Assembly (NCBI GenBank): GCA_963738135.1
Contig: CAVTVK010000001.1
Span: 1 to 64,000 of the forward strand
Direction: 5' to 3'
Origin: Bog-473 sp963738135
Lineage (GTDB): Bacteria > Actinomycetota > Acidimicrobiia > Acidimicrobiales > RAAP-2
Length of the DNA: 64,000 nt
Shown: piece by piece, positions 18,649 to 27,555 of the stretch
How positions within the stretch are numbered: the first letter of the stretch is position 1
How the letters are laid out: every line of letters begins with the position of its first letter
Position numbers and translations under genes: made by a program
Notes under the pieces: generated by a model
What the model was told of the DNA's origin: nothing
What the model saw: the letters and a program-made list of their open reading frames with translations, nothing else
Database searches by the model: none

Positions 18649-19434
18649 TCGAGCGATTCGACGGCCTGTGGGAAGCTCATCGAGGGTGAGACCGATGATT
18701 GCCCATTCGCGGACACGCTGACGGCGACCCGATGCTGCCTTTTGCGCCGTGGCGCTGAACGAACGTTCCGCAGCCTTCTAGCCCATCACAGCGCCGTGCA
18801 AGCGTCGGGGGCACCACGAGAAGCTGATCGGCGGGTTGGTGCCCGTTGCGAGAACGTTGCGCAATGAAGTGCCGTTAGTACCGTCTCTCTAGGTCGCTCG
18901 CACGATGCAGGATTCTGGATGCCACCGGAGCGGGGTGCCCTTGGCGAGGGGCGATCAGGCGGACGAGGTGGCCGATTCAGTCCCTTGGGTCCGGGCTGAA
19001 TCGCGCTCGAACCTGCTGTTCCCTCCGACTCATGTCGCCTCCGAGTCGGTTCTTGGGTATGGATGGCTTGTGGCCGCTCCGTATGGCGAGATTGATCCCG
19101 AGGGAATCCTGATCCGGATGCGAGTGGAGAGGTCTCGCTGGCACATCATCGACGCCGAACGAGAACTCACCTGATGCGGACAGTTTCTGTCGCTCTGGAG
19201 TGAGCGGCGTCCGTTCAGCGAAACACCCGACGATCGTCGGTGCCAGCTCTGCATTGGCCGGTTTGGCGAAGGCTGGTTCGTCATCCCGACGACTGATCCA
19301 AGAACGCGAACCCAGCGCCCTCGAGGGGCGCGAGTTCTGATGCCATCCCCCCGGCCGGGTTGGGCATTACCGCGACTCCTCATGTACCCGGAGCGGGACT
19401 CGCGAAACTCGCAATGCAAGGGCATCGCCTCGGC
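18649..19434. other. Gene-poor stretch; copy B of a diverged repeat
   Basis: About 790 bases with no convincing gene. Positions 18,921–18,984 are the second copy of the repeat at 9,841–9,904. A frame at 18,905–19,174 (+) ends with a plausible C-terminus (GILIRMRVERSRWHIIDAE) but its beginning is doubtful. Confidence 0.4.
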
Positions 19435-19698
19435 CTATAAGACGTGGCCGCCGCCGGCAGCCTCGTGCGTCTGAAAGGTCGGGCCTGCGACCGTTTCGAC
19501 TGGGCTATGGAATCGAACCTCCCCGTCAACGATGATGTAGGTGTCGTACGACCGTTCGCCATTTAGCCATACCCCGTCGAGGAGAATCCCTTCGCCGGCC
19601 CGAACGGTGACCTCGACATTCAGCCCGATGCTCACCGGTTCTGTCTTCGTCACCTCGAAATCGGTGCCGACGGTCGTGAGCCACACTCTCTTCTCCAT
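19435..19698 (-). CDS. Small beta-rich hypothetical protein
   Basis: I start at the internal ATG at 19,698 (MEKRVWLTTVG, 87 residues), because residues before it are of poor composition. The protein alternates short strands and turns (VSIGLNVEVTVRAGEGILL, DTYIIVDGEVRFH), like a small beta-barrel or cupin-like domain. No catalytic motif and no close family is recognised. Confidence 0.65.
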   Translation of the reverse strand: MEKRVWLTTVGTDFEVTKTEPVSIGLNVEVTVRAGEGILLDGVWLNGERSYDTYIIVDGEVRFHSPVETVAGPTFQTHEAAGGGHVL

Positions 19699-20124
19699 TG
19701 CTTCGACGCTATAGGCGGCGTCTGGGTTTTGAGACCGGCGCGTGGTGGGCATAGAGCGAATGCACCGCGTCAGTCACGAGTCGGCGGTGCGCGTGAGCGA
19801 CTCTCCTCGGAGGGCCTTGCTCCGCGTCCGGGAGTCCTGGGTGACTGGCGATACCTATATTCGGTCCGGCGGAATCGCGCGGGCACTGTGCCTCGGTCGA
19901 GTATTCGTTTCCCACAATCCTTAGCGGGTAGTAACCGAGTGAAGAACAACTCCCCGGATCAAAGGCGCTCCGGGGAGTTGTTCGCGTCGGGCGGATGGCA
20001 CGCGAGTGCGGGTGAGCTTGCTTTGCGTGCATGTTCCCGTGATCCCTCGACAACAATGTTTCCAAGGGTTTGATTCCCAAATGCGACGGGTAGACCCATT
20101 TGCACAGTAGGAGGGAGGTATCAA
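19699..20124. other. Intergenic region with a strong hairpin
   Basis: About 425 bases with no gene. It holds the perfect 15-bp hairpin at 19,944–19,983 and, at its right end, the promoter and strong ribosome site of the small membrane protein gene at 20,125. Confidence 0.5.
19944..19983. terminator. Perfect 15-bp hairpin
   Basis: Arms gaacaactccccgga (19,944–19,958) and tccggggagttgttc (19,969–19,983) pair perfectly around a 10-base loop. No T-run follows in either direction. It may be a factor-dependent terminator or a structured RNA, since no protein gene ends directly at it. Confidence 0.5.
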
Positions 20125-20379
20125 ATGGTTGGAGCAGGTGGACTCGTTGTAAGCATCATTGCTTTTGCGGCGGGGGCTGTCTTGGATTGGGCCGTTACGG
20201 TGCAGCCAAACCAGCACGGTTTCAACATAAACAAGGTTGGCTGGATTCTGATGGTCGTCGGTGTCGTCGGCGCCGTGTTGTCGATCATTGTCATGCTGCT
20301 GGGGAACAGCCGCCGCAGCCGAACCGTCGTTGACGATGGGGGTGGAAACGTGGTGCGTCGAGTTGATTCGACGTATTAG
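20125..20379 (+). CDS. DUF6458-like small membrane protein
   Basis: An 84-residue protein with two membrane helices separated by a polar loop. The features GAVLDWAVTVQPNQHGFNIN and VGWILMVVGVVGAVLSIIV are those of DUF6458 proteins, widespread in actinobacteria with no known function. The Shine–Dalgarno AGGAGGGAGG lies six bases before the ATG and is one of the best in the window, so expression is probably high. A second tiny membrane protein gene follows 64 bases downstream. Confidence 0.85.
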   Translation: MVGAGGLVVSIIAFAAGAVLDWAVTVQPNQHGFNINKVGWILMVVGVVGAVLSIIVMLLGNSRRSRTVVDDGGGNVVRRVDSTY

Positions 20380-20443
20380 TCAGGTCATTGGCACCCCGAA
20401 AATCCGGGGGGTTCAGGCAAGCATCTTTTAGGAGGTTATTTCG

Positions 20444-20608
20444 ATGGTGTTGGTACTCGCCTTGCTTCTCGTCTTGATTCTTTTCGGCGCTGGATTCGCA
20501 GTGCATCTTTTGTGGATTGCCGCCGCAATCTTCCTCGTCCTTTGGGTCGTGGGCTTCGCAATCGGCCGGGGTGAGGGAGCCGGGAGCCATCGCTTCTATC
20601 GGTGGTAG
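20444..20608 (+). CDS. 54-residue hydrophobic membrane protein
   Basis: ATG at 20,444 with GGAGGT about eight bases upstream and TAG at 20,606–20,608. Two closely spaced helices (LVLALLLVLILFGAGF; LWIAAAIFLVLWVVGFAIG) are followed by a short polar tail rich in Gly, Arg and aromatic residues. Tiny 'hydrophobic protein' genes of this type accompany stress or general membrane genes in actinobacteria. It is probably co-transcribed with the DUF6458 gene and followed by a terminator. Confidence 0.75.
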   Translation: MVLVLALLLVLILFGAGFAVHLLWIAAAIFLVLWVVGFAIGRGEGAGSHRFYRW

Positions 20609-20653
20609 GAGCACCCGGCAAAGATGGGACTAACGGCGGCGGGGAGTCCCGCG

Positions 20654-20679
20654 AACAGCCGCCTTTTGGGGCGGCTGTT
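20654..20679 (+). terminator. Terminator of the small membrane-protein operon
   Basis: Arms aacagccgcc (20,654–20,663) and ggcggctgtt (20,670–20,679) pair perfectly around a six-base loop (ttttgg). They lie 46 bases after the stop of the 54-residue gene and just before the SGNH gene. Confidence 0.65.
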
Positions 20680-20718
20680 TCGCGCCTTGACCGTTTTGAG
20701 ATTTGGTAGATCGCTCCA

Positions 20719-21339
20719 ATGAGCGTGACGGCGGATACAACCAGGGCTACGAGGAACAAGCCTTACTTGACGGTGGGCATAGCGTGCTCGGTGGCCGCGG
20801 CCTGCCTGCTGGGAATCTGGCTTTGGCACGATCTCTCTTCTGGGAACACGGTTTACGTTGTGGGCGACTCCATCACCTCGTTGAGTGCGACTTCGATCTC
20901 CGAAGCGCTTACGAGCGCTGCATATGCACCCACGGTCAGCGGGACCCTGGGGGTCAAGATTGGCCAAGCACAGGCCAAGGTCACTTCGCTTGCCGGTAAG
21001 GAACCGTGGGCGTGGATCATCGAGTTGGGGACCGATGATGCTGGGGCGAAGAACCAGGCATGGAGCGGTCCATTTCAGGCAGAGTGGCAATTGATCTCCT
21101 CGGCCAGCTGCGTGATCTACGTCACCATCTCTCCGCGAGCGGGGCCTGTAGGGGATCAGATCAACGCTGCCACCGTGAGCCTTGCCAAACTTCACTCAAA
21201 CGTTCACGTTCTCGACTGGGGAAACCTTGAGTACACAAACCCGACTTGGGTGACGGTCGATGGGATTCACCCGACTCCCCAGGGTCAGGCCGCTCTTGCG
21301 AACCTTGAGACTCAGGAGTTGCAGCAGGTGTGCACGTGA
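20719..21339 (+). CDS. Membrane-anchored SGNH/GDSL hydrolase
   Basis: A 206-residue protein with one N-terminal membrane helix (about residues 16–36) and an extracytoplasmic SGNH-hydrolase domain. Block I is VVGDSIT (Ser51 nucleophile), block III corresponds to IIELGTDDA, and block V is VDGIHPTPQG with the Asp and His of the triad. Such enzymes de-esterify lipids, glycans or peptidoglycan O-acetyl groups. Block III has Thr-Asp-Asp where many members have G-x-N-D, so the oxyanion Asn is replaced. The gene is otherwise intact. Confidence 0.8.
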   Translation: MSVTADTTRATRNKPYLTVGIACSVAAACLLGIWLWHDLSSGNTVYVVGDSITSLSATSISEALTSAAYAPTVSGTLGVKIGQAQAKVTSLAGKEPWAWIIELGTDDAGAKNQAWSGPFQAEWQLISSASCVIYVTISPRAGPVGDQINAATVSLAKLHSNVHVLDWGNLEYTNPTWVTVDGIHPTPQGQAALANLETQELQQVCT

Positions 21340-21364
21340 ACCTGCGACAGCACCGTCGAAAGCA

Positions 21365-21550
21365 TCACTTGCTCATCCCGGCGGAGATCGTGAACGGTGC
21401 CGAGGCGGCCAGCCGGCCGGCGAGCCGATTACGGGATTGAGTATCCACGGCAGATTTGAGTTCGACCCATTCGAGGGGGTACTCCGCGGCCATAGCTCGG
21501 AGCTGATCGGCGGTCAGAACACGTATCGCGGCGAATAGCAGGCGGGTCAT
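21365..21550 (-). CDS. Small hypothetical protein beside the integrase
   Basis: A 61-residue frame from the ATG at 21,550, with AAGGGTCG upstream. Composition is natural (LTADQLRAMAAEYPLEWVE) and mostly helical. It lies 92 bases left of the decayed integrase and is transcribed away from it. Small genes in this position on integrative elements often encode regulators, but I see no DNA-binding motif. Confidence 0.42.
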   Translation of the reverse strand: MTRLLFAAIRVLTADQLRAMAAEYPLEWVELKSAVDTQSRNRLAGRLAASAPFTISAGMSK

Positions 21551-21641
21551 CGCTGGCGACCCTTGAGCCTGAGGGCCCGGGCGCGGGCCTCGGCAATGTT
21601 GGTGGGCCTGCGGCCAGCTTCGTTCATAAGGATCAGGTGCC

Positions 21642-22375
21642 GTGAGCGAGCGATGGCTCATCAAGGCGGCCACGGCGTGGGCGTTCGAAACTGGCGTGGT
21701 TGGTCGTGATCCGCTGGCGGGGTTCCGCCGGCCTCGAGCCCAGACAGCCAAGGGCGTTGGAGCAGCCTGGACTGCCGATGAGGCCCGGGCATTCCTCGGC
21801 TCGGTGATCGATGACCGGCTGGTAGCGGCGAGGACCCTGCTGCTCACTCGGGGGCTGCGGCGCGGCGAGCTGGCGGGGCTCCGGTGGGATGCCGTGGACC
21901 TCGAGGCCGGTTCCCTCCAGATCAACGCGGACCCGAGTTCTCGTCGATGGCAACCCCGTCGACTCGGTGCCTAAGACGGATGCTGGACGACGCACAGTCC
22001 TGCTCGACTCGACGCTTGTAGGCACGCTTCGGACGCACCAGACCCAACAGAAGTCGGAACGGTTGGCAGCCGGCCCGGCTTGGAGAAGCCGCGGCTATGT
22101 GTTCAGTGACGCGCTTGGCTCACCCCCTTCACCCGGAGTTCTTCAGCACTCGGTTCGAAACGTTGGTCGATCGGGCACAGCTGCGGCGCATCCGACTACA
22201 CGACACTCGGCACACGGCAGCGATCCTCATGCTGGCCAGCGGCGAGAACGTGAAGGTCGTCGCCGAACTACTCGGCCATTCCTCCCCCACCATCACGCAG
22301 ACGACCTATCAGCATGTGATGCCCGGGATGTCGGAAGCCGCAGGCCAACGTCTGAGTGCGTCCCTCCTCGGTTAA
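21642..22375 (+). pseudogene. Tyrosine recombinase/integrase of the left island, two frameshifts
   Basis: The catalytic domain of a phage-type integrase is spread over three frames. Frame one contains LLLTRGLRRGELAGLRWD with the first catalytic Arg. Near 21,930 it passes to a second frame (VLVDGNPVDSVPKTDAGRR). Near 22,120, at a run of C, it passes to a third. That frame has RLHDTRHTAAILMLASG (H-x2-R), ELLGHSS and the nucleophile region TTYQHV. The N-terminal arm-binding domain is missing. It cannot make a full integrase as it stands, so the left island is probably immobile. Confidence 0.85.
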
Positions 22376-22809
22376 GAGAGGGCGTCTCGAAATATCGGCT
22401 TCGAGAGAGCCGCAGTCCATCCCGATTCGAGTGCGACCTTTCTATCGTCACTGTCGACACCTCGGACCAACCGGTTGTATCGATTAAAGATTTTCCCGAT
22501 GCGGTCAATGGTTGCATCGAGTTCGTCGTAGGTCGGAGGTTCCGGTGCTTCGGAAGGGTTATTGTGAGCAAGACGCAACGTGACCCAGTTGAGAAGGTTC
22601 GTCGATCGACGCATCAGCTCGTTGGCGTCCTTGGCTGGGATCGCAGCCCGAAACCGACGATCATCGTCCATCCAGAGGTGTCCGATGTATTGCCGCTCTT
22701 TTTCGAGCATCAGAGGAGGGCACGAATTGGCAACGTGGCGCGAGAGATTCGACCATGTAAGTAGGTCGGATTGCTTTTCAAGGCTGCGTAGAAGTCTCAC
22801 GATCGCCAC
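22372..22809 (-). CDS. Hypothetical protein, helical
   Basis: A 145-residue, mostly helical and charged protein (LLRSLEKQSDLLTWSNLSRH; TYDELDATIDRIGKIFNRYN). It is convergent with the integrase remnant and overlaps its last codon by four bases. The length and composition are convincing, but I recognise no family. By position it is island cargo, perhaps part of a defence or regulatory pair; this is a guess. Confidence 0.65.
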   Translation of the reverse strand: MAIVRLLRSLEKQSDLLTWSNLSRHVANSCPPLMLEKERQYIGHLWMDDDRRFRAAIPAKDANELMRRSTNLLNWVTLRLAHNNPSEAPEPPTYDELDATIDRIGKIFNRYNRLVRGVDSDDRKVALESGWTAALSKPIFRDALS

Positions 22810-23075
22810 TTGCCCGTGGTGCGAACCCTTTCCGGGTTCGATGACGCGCCGAAGTGCTACCGCTTGCGTGATGCCGTACAGCTGCGCATAGTGATCAGGC
22901 CAAATCCTCGAAGCGTTCGTGGTTCTCTATGTGAGCCACCACCGCGTCGATCGTGGAGCGCCATAACGCGCGATGTGAGAACAGGCTGCTGAGATCAATG
23001 CCAATTACACGCAGATCTCTCGCCACCCAGCCAAGGTCTGTTCAGGTTCGGCCTCCGGCTCGGCAGCTCTGGGCG

Positions 23076-23722
23076 CTAGAAGTGGATGTTGCCGAGCATC
23101 TTCAGAAGCTCCTCGGCGGCCGCGGACGTGGAAGCCAGCGTGAGCACCTGGCCTACCACCTTGAGGCTGGACCGGATCGTCCCGTGCTTTGCGCGGGGTG
23201 AATCCAGCTGCGCCTCAATCGTTGTGAGTTCCGCGTCGAGTTCTTGCCGGACCTCAAAGCTGAGCGTGAGCTCGATCAGCCAGACGACGCGCTTCGGTCA
23301 CAAGGGGGCGGACCTGCGTCAGGTCGAGCTGCGACACTGTGTGGTTTGGGTGGCGCCTGGTGACCCCTGCTGGATCGGAGATCCGATGCTGTCGCCCTGA
23401 ATCGTGATGCTGTACACGTTGTAGGCAGGAAAGTGTTCGGTCGGTACCGCGGGCCTGAGGCGAGACTCCTCGATCTCTCGGATTCCCCAGTGAGTCAAGC
23501 TCGCATGTGGAGGAGCACCGCCCATGAACCAAATGGGCTGGATAAGCCGCTCCCTTCCAGAAAATGTGCAGCGTTGGTTACGTCGTCAGCGCTCATGCCT
23601 AGCTGTTGACCAAGGTCCCCGAAGTCGACGATGTTCAACTCAGCTCCGCCGGTCTCGTCGTATAGGGCGGTTATGAGGCGGGCTCGGTCAAACCCGCCTT
23701 TGCTGAACGTCCACCATGGCAC
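23076..23722 (-). pseudogene. Hypothetical protein with an IQQG motif, three frameshifts
   Basis: Four overlapping frames join into one protein of about 215 residues. The N-terminus resembles a winged helix (FDRARLITALYDETGG, then FGDLGQQLGMSADDVTNAA). After a shift near 23,546 comes LTHWGIREIEESRLRP and the motif ITIQGDSIGSPIQQGSPGA. After shifts near 23,335 and 23,295 it ends in a coiled-coil-like C-terminus (EVRQELDAELTTIEAQLDS; AAAEELLKMLGNIHF). The 'I-x-G-x-x-I-Q-Q-G-S' centre is known from uncharacterised and abortive-infection-type proteins on mobile DNA. As written it cannot be translated whole. Confidence 0.6.
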
Positions 23723-23814
23723 TCCCCTTCAGGCTCCCGTTGACAAATCGTTGACGCCGAGGCAGCGTCGATGGCCTGCGACGGACTTGCCTCGCCACTG
23801 ACCTGGACTTCTCG

Positions 23815-23889
23815 TCGGGCTGCCGGGATTTGAACCCGGGACCTCTTGACCCCCAGTCAAGCGCGCTAACCAAGCTGCGCCACAGCCCG
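23815..23889 (-). tRNA. tRNA-Pro (anticodon GGG)
   Basis: A complete cloverleaf on the minus strand. The acceptor CGGGCTG pairs with CAGCCCG, the D-arm has GCGC-AGCTTGGTTA-GCGC, and the anticodon stem CTTGA/TCAAG encloses CTGGGGG (anticodon GGG). The T-arm is CCGGG-TTCAAAT-CCCGG. The discriminator is A and no CCA is encoded. Its 3' half also occurs at 8,991–9,032 and its 5' half at 34,296–34,336, so this copy is probably a hybrid rebuilt by two integration events at the anticodon loop. Confidence 0.97.
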
Positions 23890-23940
23890 TTCCTGGTGGA
23901 GCCTCTGAATCTGGCTCAGAGCCACCACCCGAAATGGTCA

Positions 23941-23966
23941 TTTGCTAACGCCTTGCTAACAAAGCC
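23941..23966. other. Putative integrase arm site, left end of right island
   Basis: tttgctaac and ttgctaacaaagcc are spaced ten bases apart (23,941 and 23,953). A very similar pair, tgctaac...ttgctaacaagcc, lies at 34,159–34,182 between the second integrase and the 5'-half tRNA remnant. Their placement at both ends of the same interval suggests arm-type binding sites of that integrase. Confidence 0.5.
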
Positions 23967-24011
23967 TCCCAAGCGACCATCCGAGAGGCTACTCAGTTCC
24001 GCGGGTCACTC

Positions 24012-24410
24012 CTACGCCACGCTCCCCCGCCGCAGAACGCGGCGCTGGCGGACGCTGGTGCCACCCCAGACCCCCACGTCGCTATGGCTGCCTGCGTCCA
24101 GCGCGATCGCCAGACATTCGGGACGGACCTGGCATCCGTCGCAGTAGGCCAGCGCTCGAACGGGCCGGCCACTGCTTGGATCGGGAAAGAAGAGATCCGG
24201 GTCCGCACCCCTGCACGCGGCTCGCTGGTGCCACTCAGGGCGGTTGAGCAGCTGGGCTAGGAGGGTCTCGGTATCGGGGGTCTCGTCCGCCACCATGAGC
24301 CAGCCGAGGGTGCGCCGGTAGTCGTCTGACGCTTCGATCCGCGCCGACTCGAGCTCTGTCAGCGTCGGCGGCTGGGACGCCGCGGGCATTTCGTCGGGGA
24401 GGTCGACCAT
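24012..24410 (-). CDS. WhiB-like iron–sulfur regulator
   Basis: I start at the ATG at 24,410 (MVDLPDEM, 132 residues). The four cluster-binding cysteines are present (AACRG, then YCDGCQVRPEC, i.e. C-x2-C-x5-C), with the invariant GVWGGTS turn and a basic C-terminus (RQRRVLRR). WhiB-like proteins bind a [4Fe–4S] cluster and RNA polymerase sigma factor and are restricted to actinobacteria and their phages. Its location just inside the right island suggests an element-borne regulator. The N-terminal 60 residues are unusual for the family and may be a helical extension. Confidence 0.9.
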   Translation of the reverse strand: MVDLPDEMPAASQPPTLTELESARIEASDDYRRTLGWLMVADETPDTETLLAQLLNRPEWHQRAACRGADPDLFFPDPSSGRPVRALAYCDGCQVRPECLAIALDAGSHSDVGVWGGTSVRQRRVLRRGSVA

Positions 24411-24506
24411 TGCCGTCTGAGGGTACGTCCAGGCAGTGACTTGGGGGTGGACCTGACGCCGGGTACCACCCGCTGGAGCTTCGACCTCTCCTACATGCCG
24501 CCGCAC

Positions 24507-24978
24507 GTCGGCCGTGCCCCGCGGCGGCTTACGGAGGGGTGAGGTGGCGCGGTTCCAACCCCGTTTTTTGCGGCCGGGGCTGGACCGCGGACAGAAAGGG
24601 TTTCACGGCTGTTGCAGAGTCGGCACAACGAAGTCACAATCACTCCTGGCAGCCGACCCACCAGACCGCCATGGTGAGGTTGGGCGCGCCTCGGGGGTGA
24701 GATCAGTCCCCAACCTTGGGTCGCCTCCCAAGGTTGGGGCGTCGCCCGGGCGGTCAGTGGTTCCGCAGGTCCGCGACCCTGCCTCCGAACGAATCCTCTT
24801 TGAGTCAAGACCCCTCTTTTCAGTACCTGCGGGCGCGACGAATTACGCCGTCGTGGAAGGACACGACGGCGTAGGATTTCTGTGGGTTCGGGAGTGACTT
24901 CGCCGAAGAGCCGGTCGCGCAGGGTGGAGAGCCGGTCACGCAGGCATGGAGTCGTCCCTGAGTGTCCTCCCGGACCCC
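24507..24978. other. Downstream flank of IS110, with repeats
   Basis: No gene. The segment 24,695–24,750 (gtgagatcagtcccc...ggtcgcctccca) recurs in diverged form at 32,610–32,680, and 24,782–24,978 recurs at 17,985–18,180. A perfect 11-bp hairpin (acgccgtcgtg 24,845–24,855 / cacgacggcgt 24,862–24,872) lies within it. The whole is probably the non-coding end of an IS110-type element. Confidence 0.5.
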
Positions 24979-26010
24979 CTATCGGGCGTCGAGAACCAGC
25001 TGTCGATAGACGGCGTTGCTCACCTGGCGCTTCAAGGACCTGACTGCTTCCTTCTTGGTCTTGCCCTCGGCGACCTTGCGTTCGAAGTAGGCCCGACCAT
25101 CCGAACCGCTCTGGCGGATCTGACAGATGGCCGCCATGTGAACGGCGTGGTTGAGCTGTCGGTTTCCTCGTTGTGACAGGCGATGTATGACACGCCCACC
25201 TGAGGAGAACTCGATCGGAGCTGTGCCGTTGTAGGCGGCAAAGGTGTCGCGGTTGGCAAAGCGGCGGATGTCGCCGGCGTAGCCGATGAGCTGTGCCGCA
25301 ATGATCGGGCCCACTCCGTAGAGCTCGGTGACCGACGTGCCCGATGCTTTGACCGCGACTCGGATCCGGCGGTGTGACTGACTCTTTGGTCTGGTCGTCA
25401 AGGCGGCGGACATCATCGACGAGCTCGAGGGCAAGGTCGTAACGGACCTGCTCGGCCGGGGTCTCGGGCGTGACCTTCGCCAATAGTCGCTCGGCGTCAG
25501 AAACGTAGAGTTCCTTGGAAATTCCGCCCGGTGCGAGCTCGGCCAAGAGCGCATGGAGGCGACAGAGCACCCGAGTTCGATGACTGCCGAGGTCCCCGTT
25601 GCGCTTAGCCAGGAGTCGCAGGACCTCTGAGTGGTCGGCTGCCTCGACACTGCGCAGGTTCGAGGCACGAAAGGCCGCGATGGCAATCGAGAGGGCGTCG
25701 TTGGGATCGTTCTTGTTGGAACGGCCCGTTGCGAGCACCCGGATGCGAGAGGACAAGGTGGCCGGCACGTCGAGGACCTCCTCACCTCGGGCCACGAGCT
25801 GCTGGGCCAACAAGTAGCCCAGCCCACCGGCCGACTCGATGGCCCAGGTGCGCTTCTCGAAACACTCGGCCCAAGCGACAAGTTGGTCCACCTGGCGCCT
25901 GGTCGCCCTGACCTTGACGCTCCTGACGCTCGAGATCTCGTCTTCGCTCCGTCGATGGCCACCGCTGTGTGCGATGCCTTGTGGGGGTCGATGCCGATCA
26001 CCACTTGCAT
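24979..26010 (-). pseudogene. IS110-family transposase, two frameshifts
   Basis: A DEDD transposase. The N-terminus MQVVIGIDPHKASHTAVAIDG carries the first catalytic Asp. Near 25,940 the frame shifts to the middle part (WAIESAGGLGYLLAQQLVA, then NKNDPNDALSIAIAAF with further acidic residues). Near 25,370 it returns to the first frame for the C-terminal transposase-20 domain (ELYGVGPIIAAQLIGY, FAAYNGTAPIEFSSGG). As written it cannot give a full protein. Related end sequence at 17,985–18,230 shows that more than one copy was once present. Confidence 0.85.
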
Positions 26011-26501
26011 GACTACCTCCTTGGTCGTGATTGGAACCACGCAGGGCACTCCTGCTTTCGGACTCTCTGTGCTCGATCCTCTTTTGAGCCACTCCGGGGC
26101 GAAGCCCAGAGCGGAGACACTTCGTACGAAAGCCAGCCGGCAACGCCGGCGGCAGGCACTACGAGAGTGATCCCGCCGGGACTCCTAAACGCTACGGATG
26201 AAGCTCAGCGTCTGCAGGAAGTCTCAAGCAGGCACCATGGGGATAGTCCTGCGAGCAAGGGGAGTCCCACTCGGTAACAGGCGTTACAGGGTGGCAAGAC
26301 GTCCTGCGCGGACCGAAATCGGTGAGACGCGAGCCATATCGTCGGCCAGTCATGAAAGCTCTGGGACCCGATATGTCACGGTGGGTGAGCCCTCGTCATG
26401 GCCAAGGCGAAGCGGCCACGCAAGGCCAGACACACGTTCCGCCCAGTACTCGACGACGTGCGCGATCGCGGCGAGGTGGCGGCGGTCCAGTCGCGGTGAC
26501 T
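26011..26501. other. No convincing gene
   Basis: About 490 bases between the IS110 start and the esterase end. A 62-codon frame at 26,350–26,538 (-) contains a natural-looking stretch (HLAAIAHVVEYWAERVSG) but overlaps the esterase stop and is doubtful. Confidence 0.4.
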
Positions 26502-27555
26502 TCAGCGCCGGAGCGGGTGCGCCACGAAGAAGGCCCACATGATCTGGTCGGCCGAGATCGCCATGGTGGTGTAGCCCACCGCGGGTGCGATTGCTTCTGA
26601 ACCGGGACTACCGGGCCAGGCGTGTCCACCCCCCGTGACGCGGTAAAGCTCCACCGCGTCGCCCTTGGGGCAGGAGTAGGTGATCAGGGTCACCTTGGCA
26701 GCGACGCTCCGCTCGGTCGGCCTGGGGGCGCAACCGTTGCGCTTGGCCCAGGCGGCCGTGTTGTCGGGGATGGTCGGTCCCTTGAACTTGGACGCCTTCT
26801 TGCCGAGGGCCTGGCCGAGTGTGCGGTGTGATCCGTCGGGAGCCGGCAGCTTGAGCGAGGCCGATCCGACCCCGCCCAGGTACGGCACGAAGGGGTCGGC
26901 CGTGCCGTGGAAGGCGACGACCGGCACAGGCCGCGACGGATGGCAACCCGCCGGGTTCTGGATCCCCGCCACGGGGGCCACGGCGGCAATCCGGTCGGCA
27001 TAGACGCAGGCCAGAGTGGAAGTGAGGAACGCCCCGTACGAGTAGCCCGTCACATAAATGCGGTTGGTGTCGACACAGAGGGTCTTTCTCGACGGTATCG
27101 AGCAGCGCACCCATGAAGACGACGTCCTTGCCGGAGGACCCCAGCCGCCAAACCAGCGCGGGTTCGGTGACCTGGGGGGTGATGGTGATGAACCCGTGCG
27201 CCGCGCCGTAGTCACCGAGCTTGGTGATCTGCACCTGGAATGCGGCCGGCTCCGACCACCCGTGCAGGTCGATGACGACGGGCATCGGGGTCCGGCCCGA
27301 ATAGGAGGGCGGGATCTCGCGCACGTAGGCACCTTCGTCACCCCCAGCGGCGAGCACCTGGTTCGACGACCCGGGCGTGACCGTTTGGGCCGCTGAACAG
27401 CCCCCGGAGGGTCGGGCCGGGACCGTCGAGGTGCTCGCCGGGGGGGCGGCGGCGGCGTCGCCGAGCGGCAGAAGCGAGACGGCCGCGGCCAACGCGGCCA
27501 ACGCGGCCAACGTAAGCGGTCCTCGTGCGCGCACACGTCCCGAACTCCCAGCCAC
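26502..27555 (-). pseudogene. Secreted polyhydroxybutyrate depolymerase/LpqC-like esterase, frameshifted
   Basis: Starts at 27,555 with a signal peptide (LTLAALAALAAAVSLLPLGDAAAA), then a Thr/Pro-rich linker and the catalytic domain: oxyanion strand PMPVVIDLHGWSE and HGFITITPQV. Near 27,085, beside a run of A/T, the frame moves by one base and continues with RIYVTGYSYGAFLTSTLA (Ser nucleophile), VAFHGTADPFVPYLGG (Asp region) and GGGHAWPGSPG (His), stopping at 26,502. All catalytic elements survive and only one base separates the halves. Enzymes of this group hydrolyse polyesters or feruloyl esters outside the cell. Confidence 0.83.

Noticed and set aside
19030..19425. Minus-strand frame containing GDGIRTRAP, a phrase often seen in spurious island ORFs
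   Set aside because: No RNA gene or domain fits, and the composition is Arg/Ser/Pro-rich.
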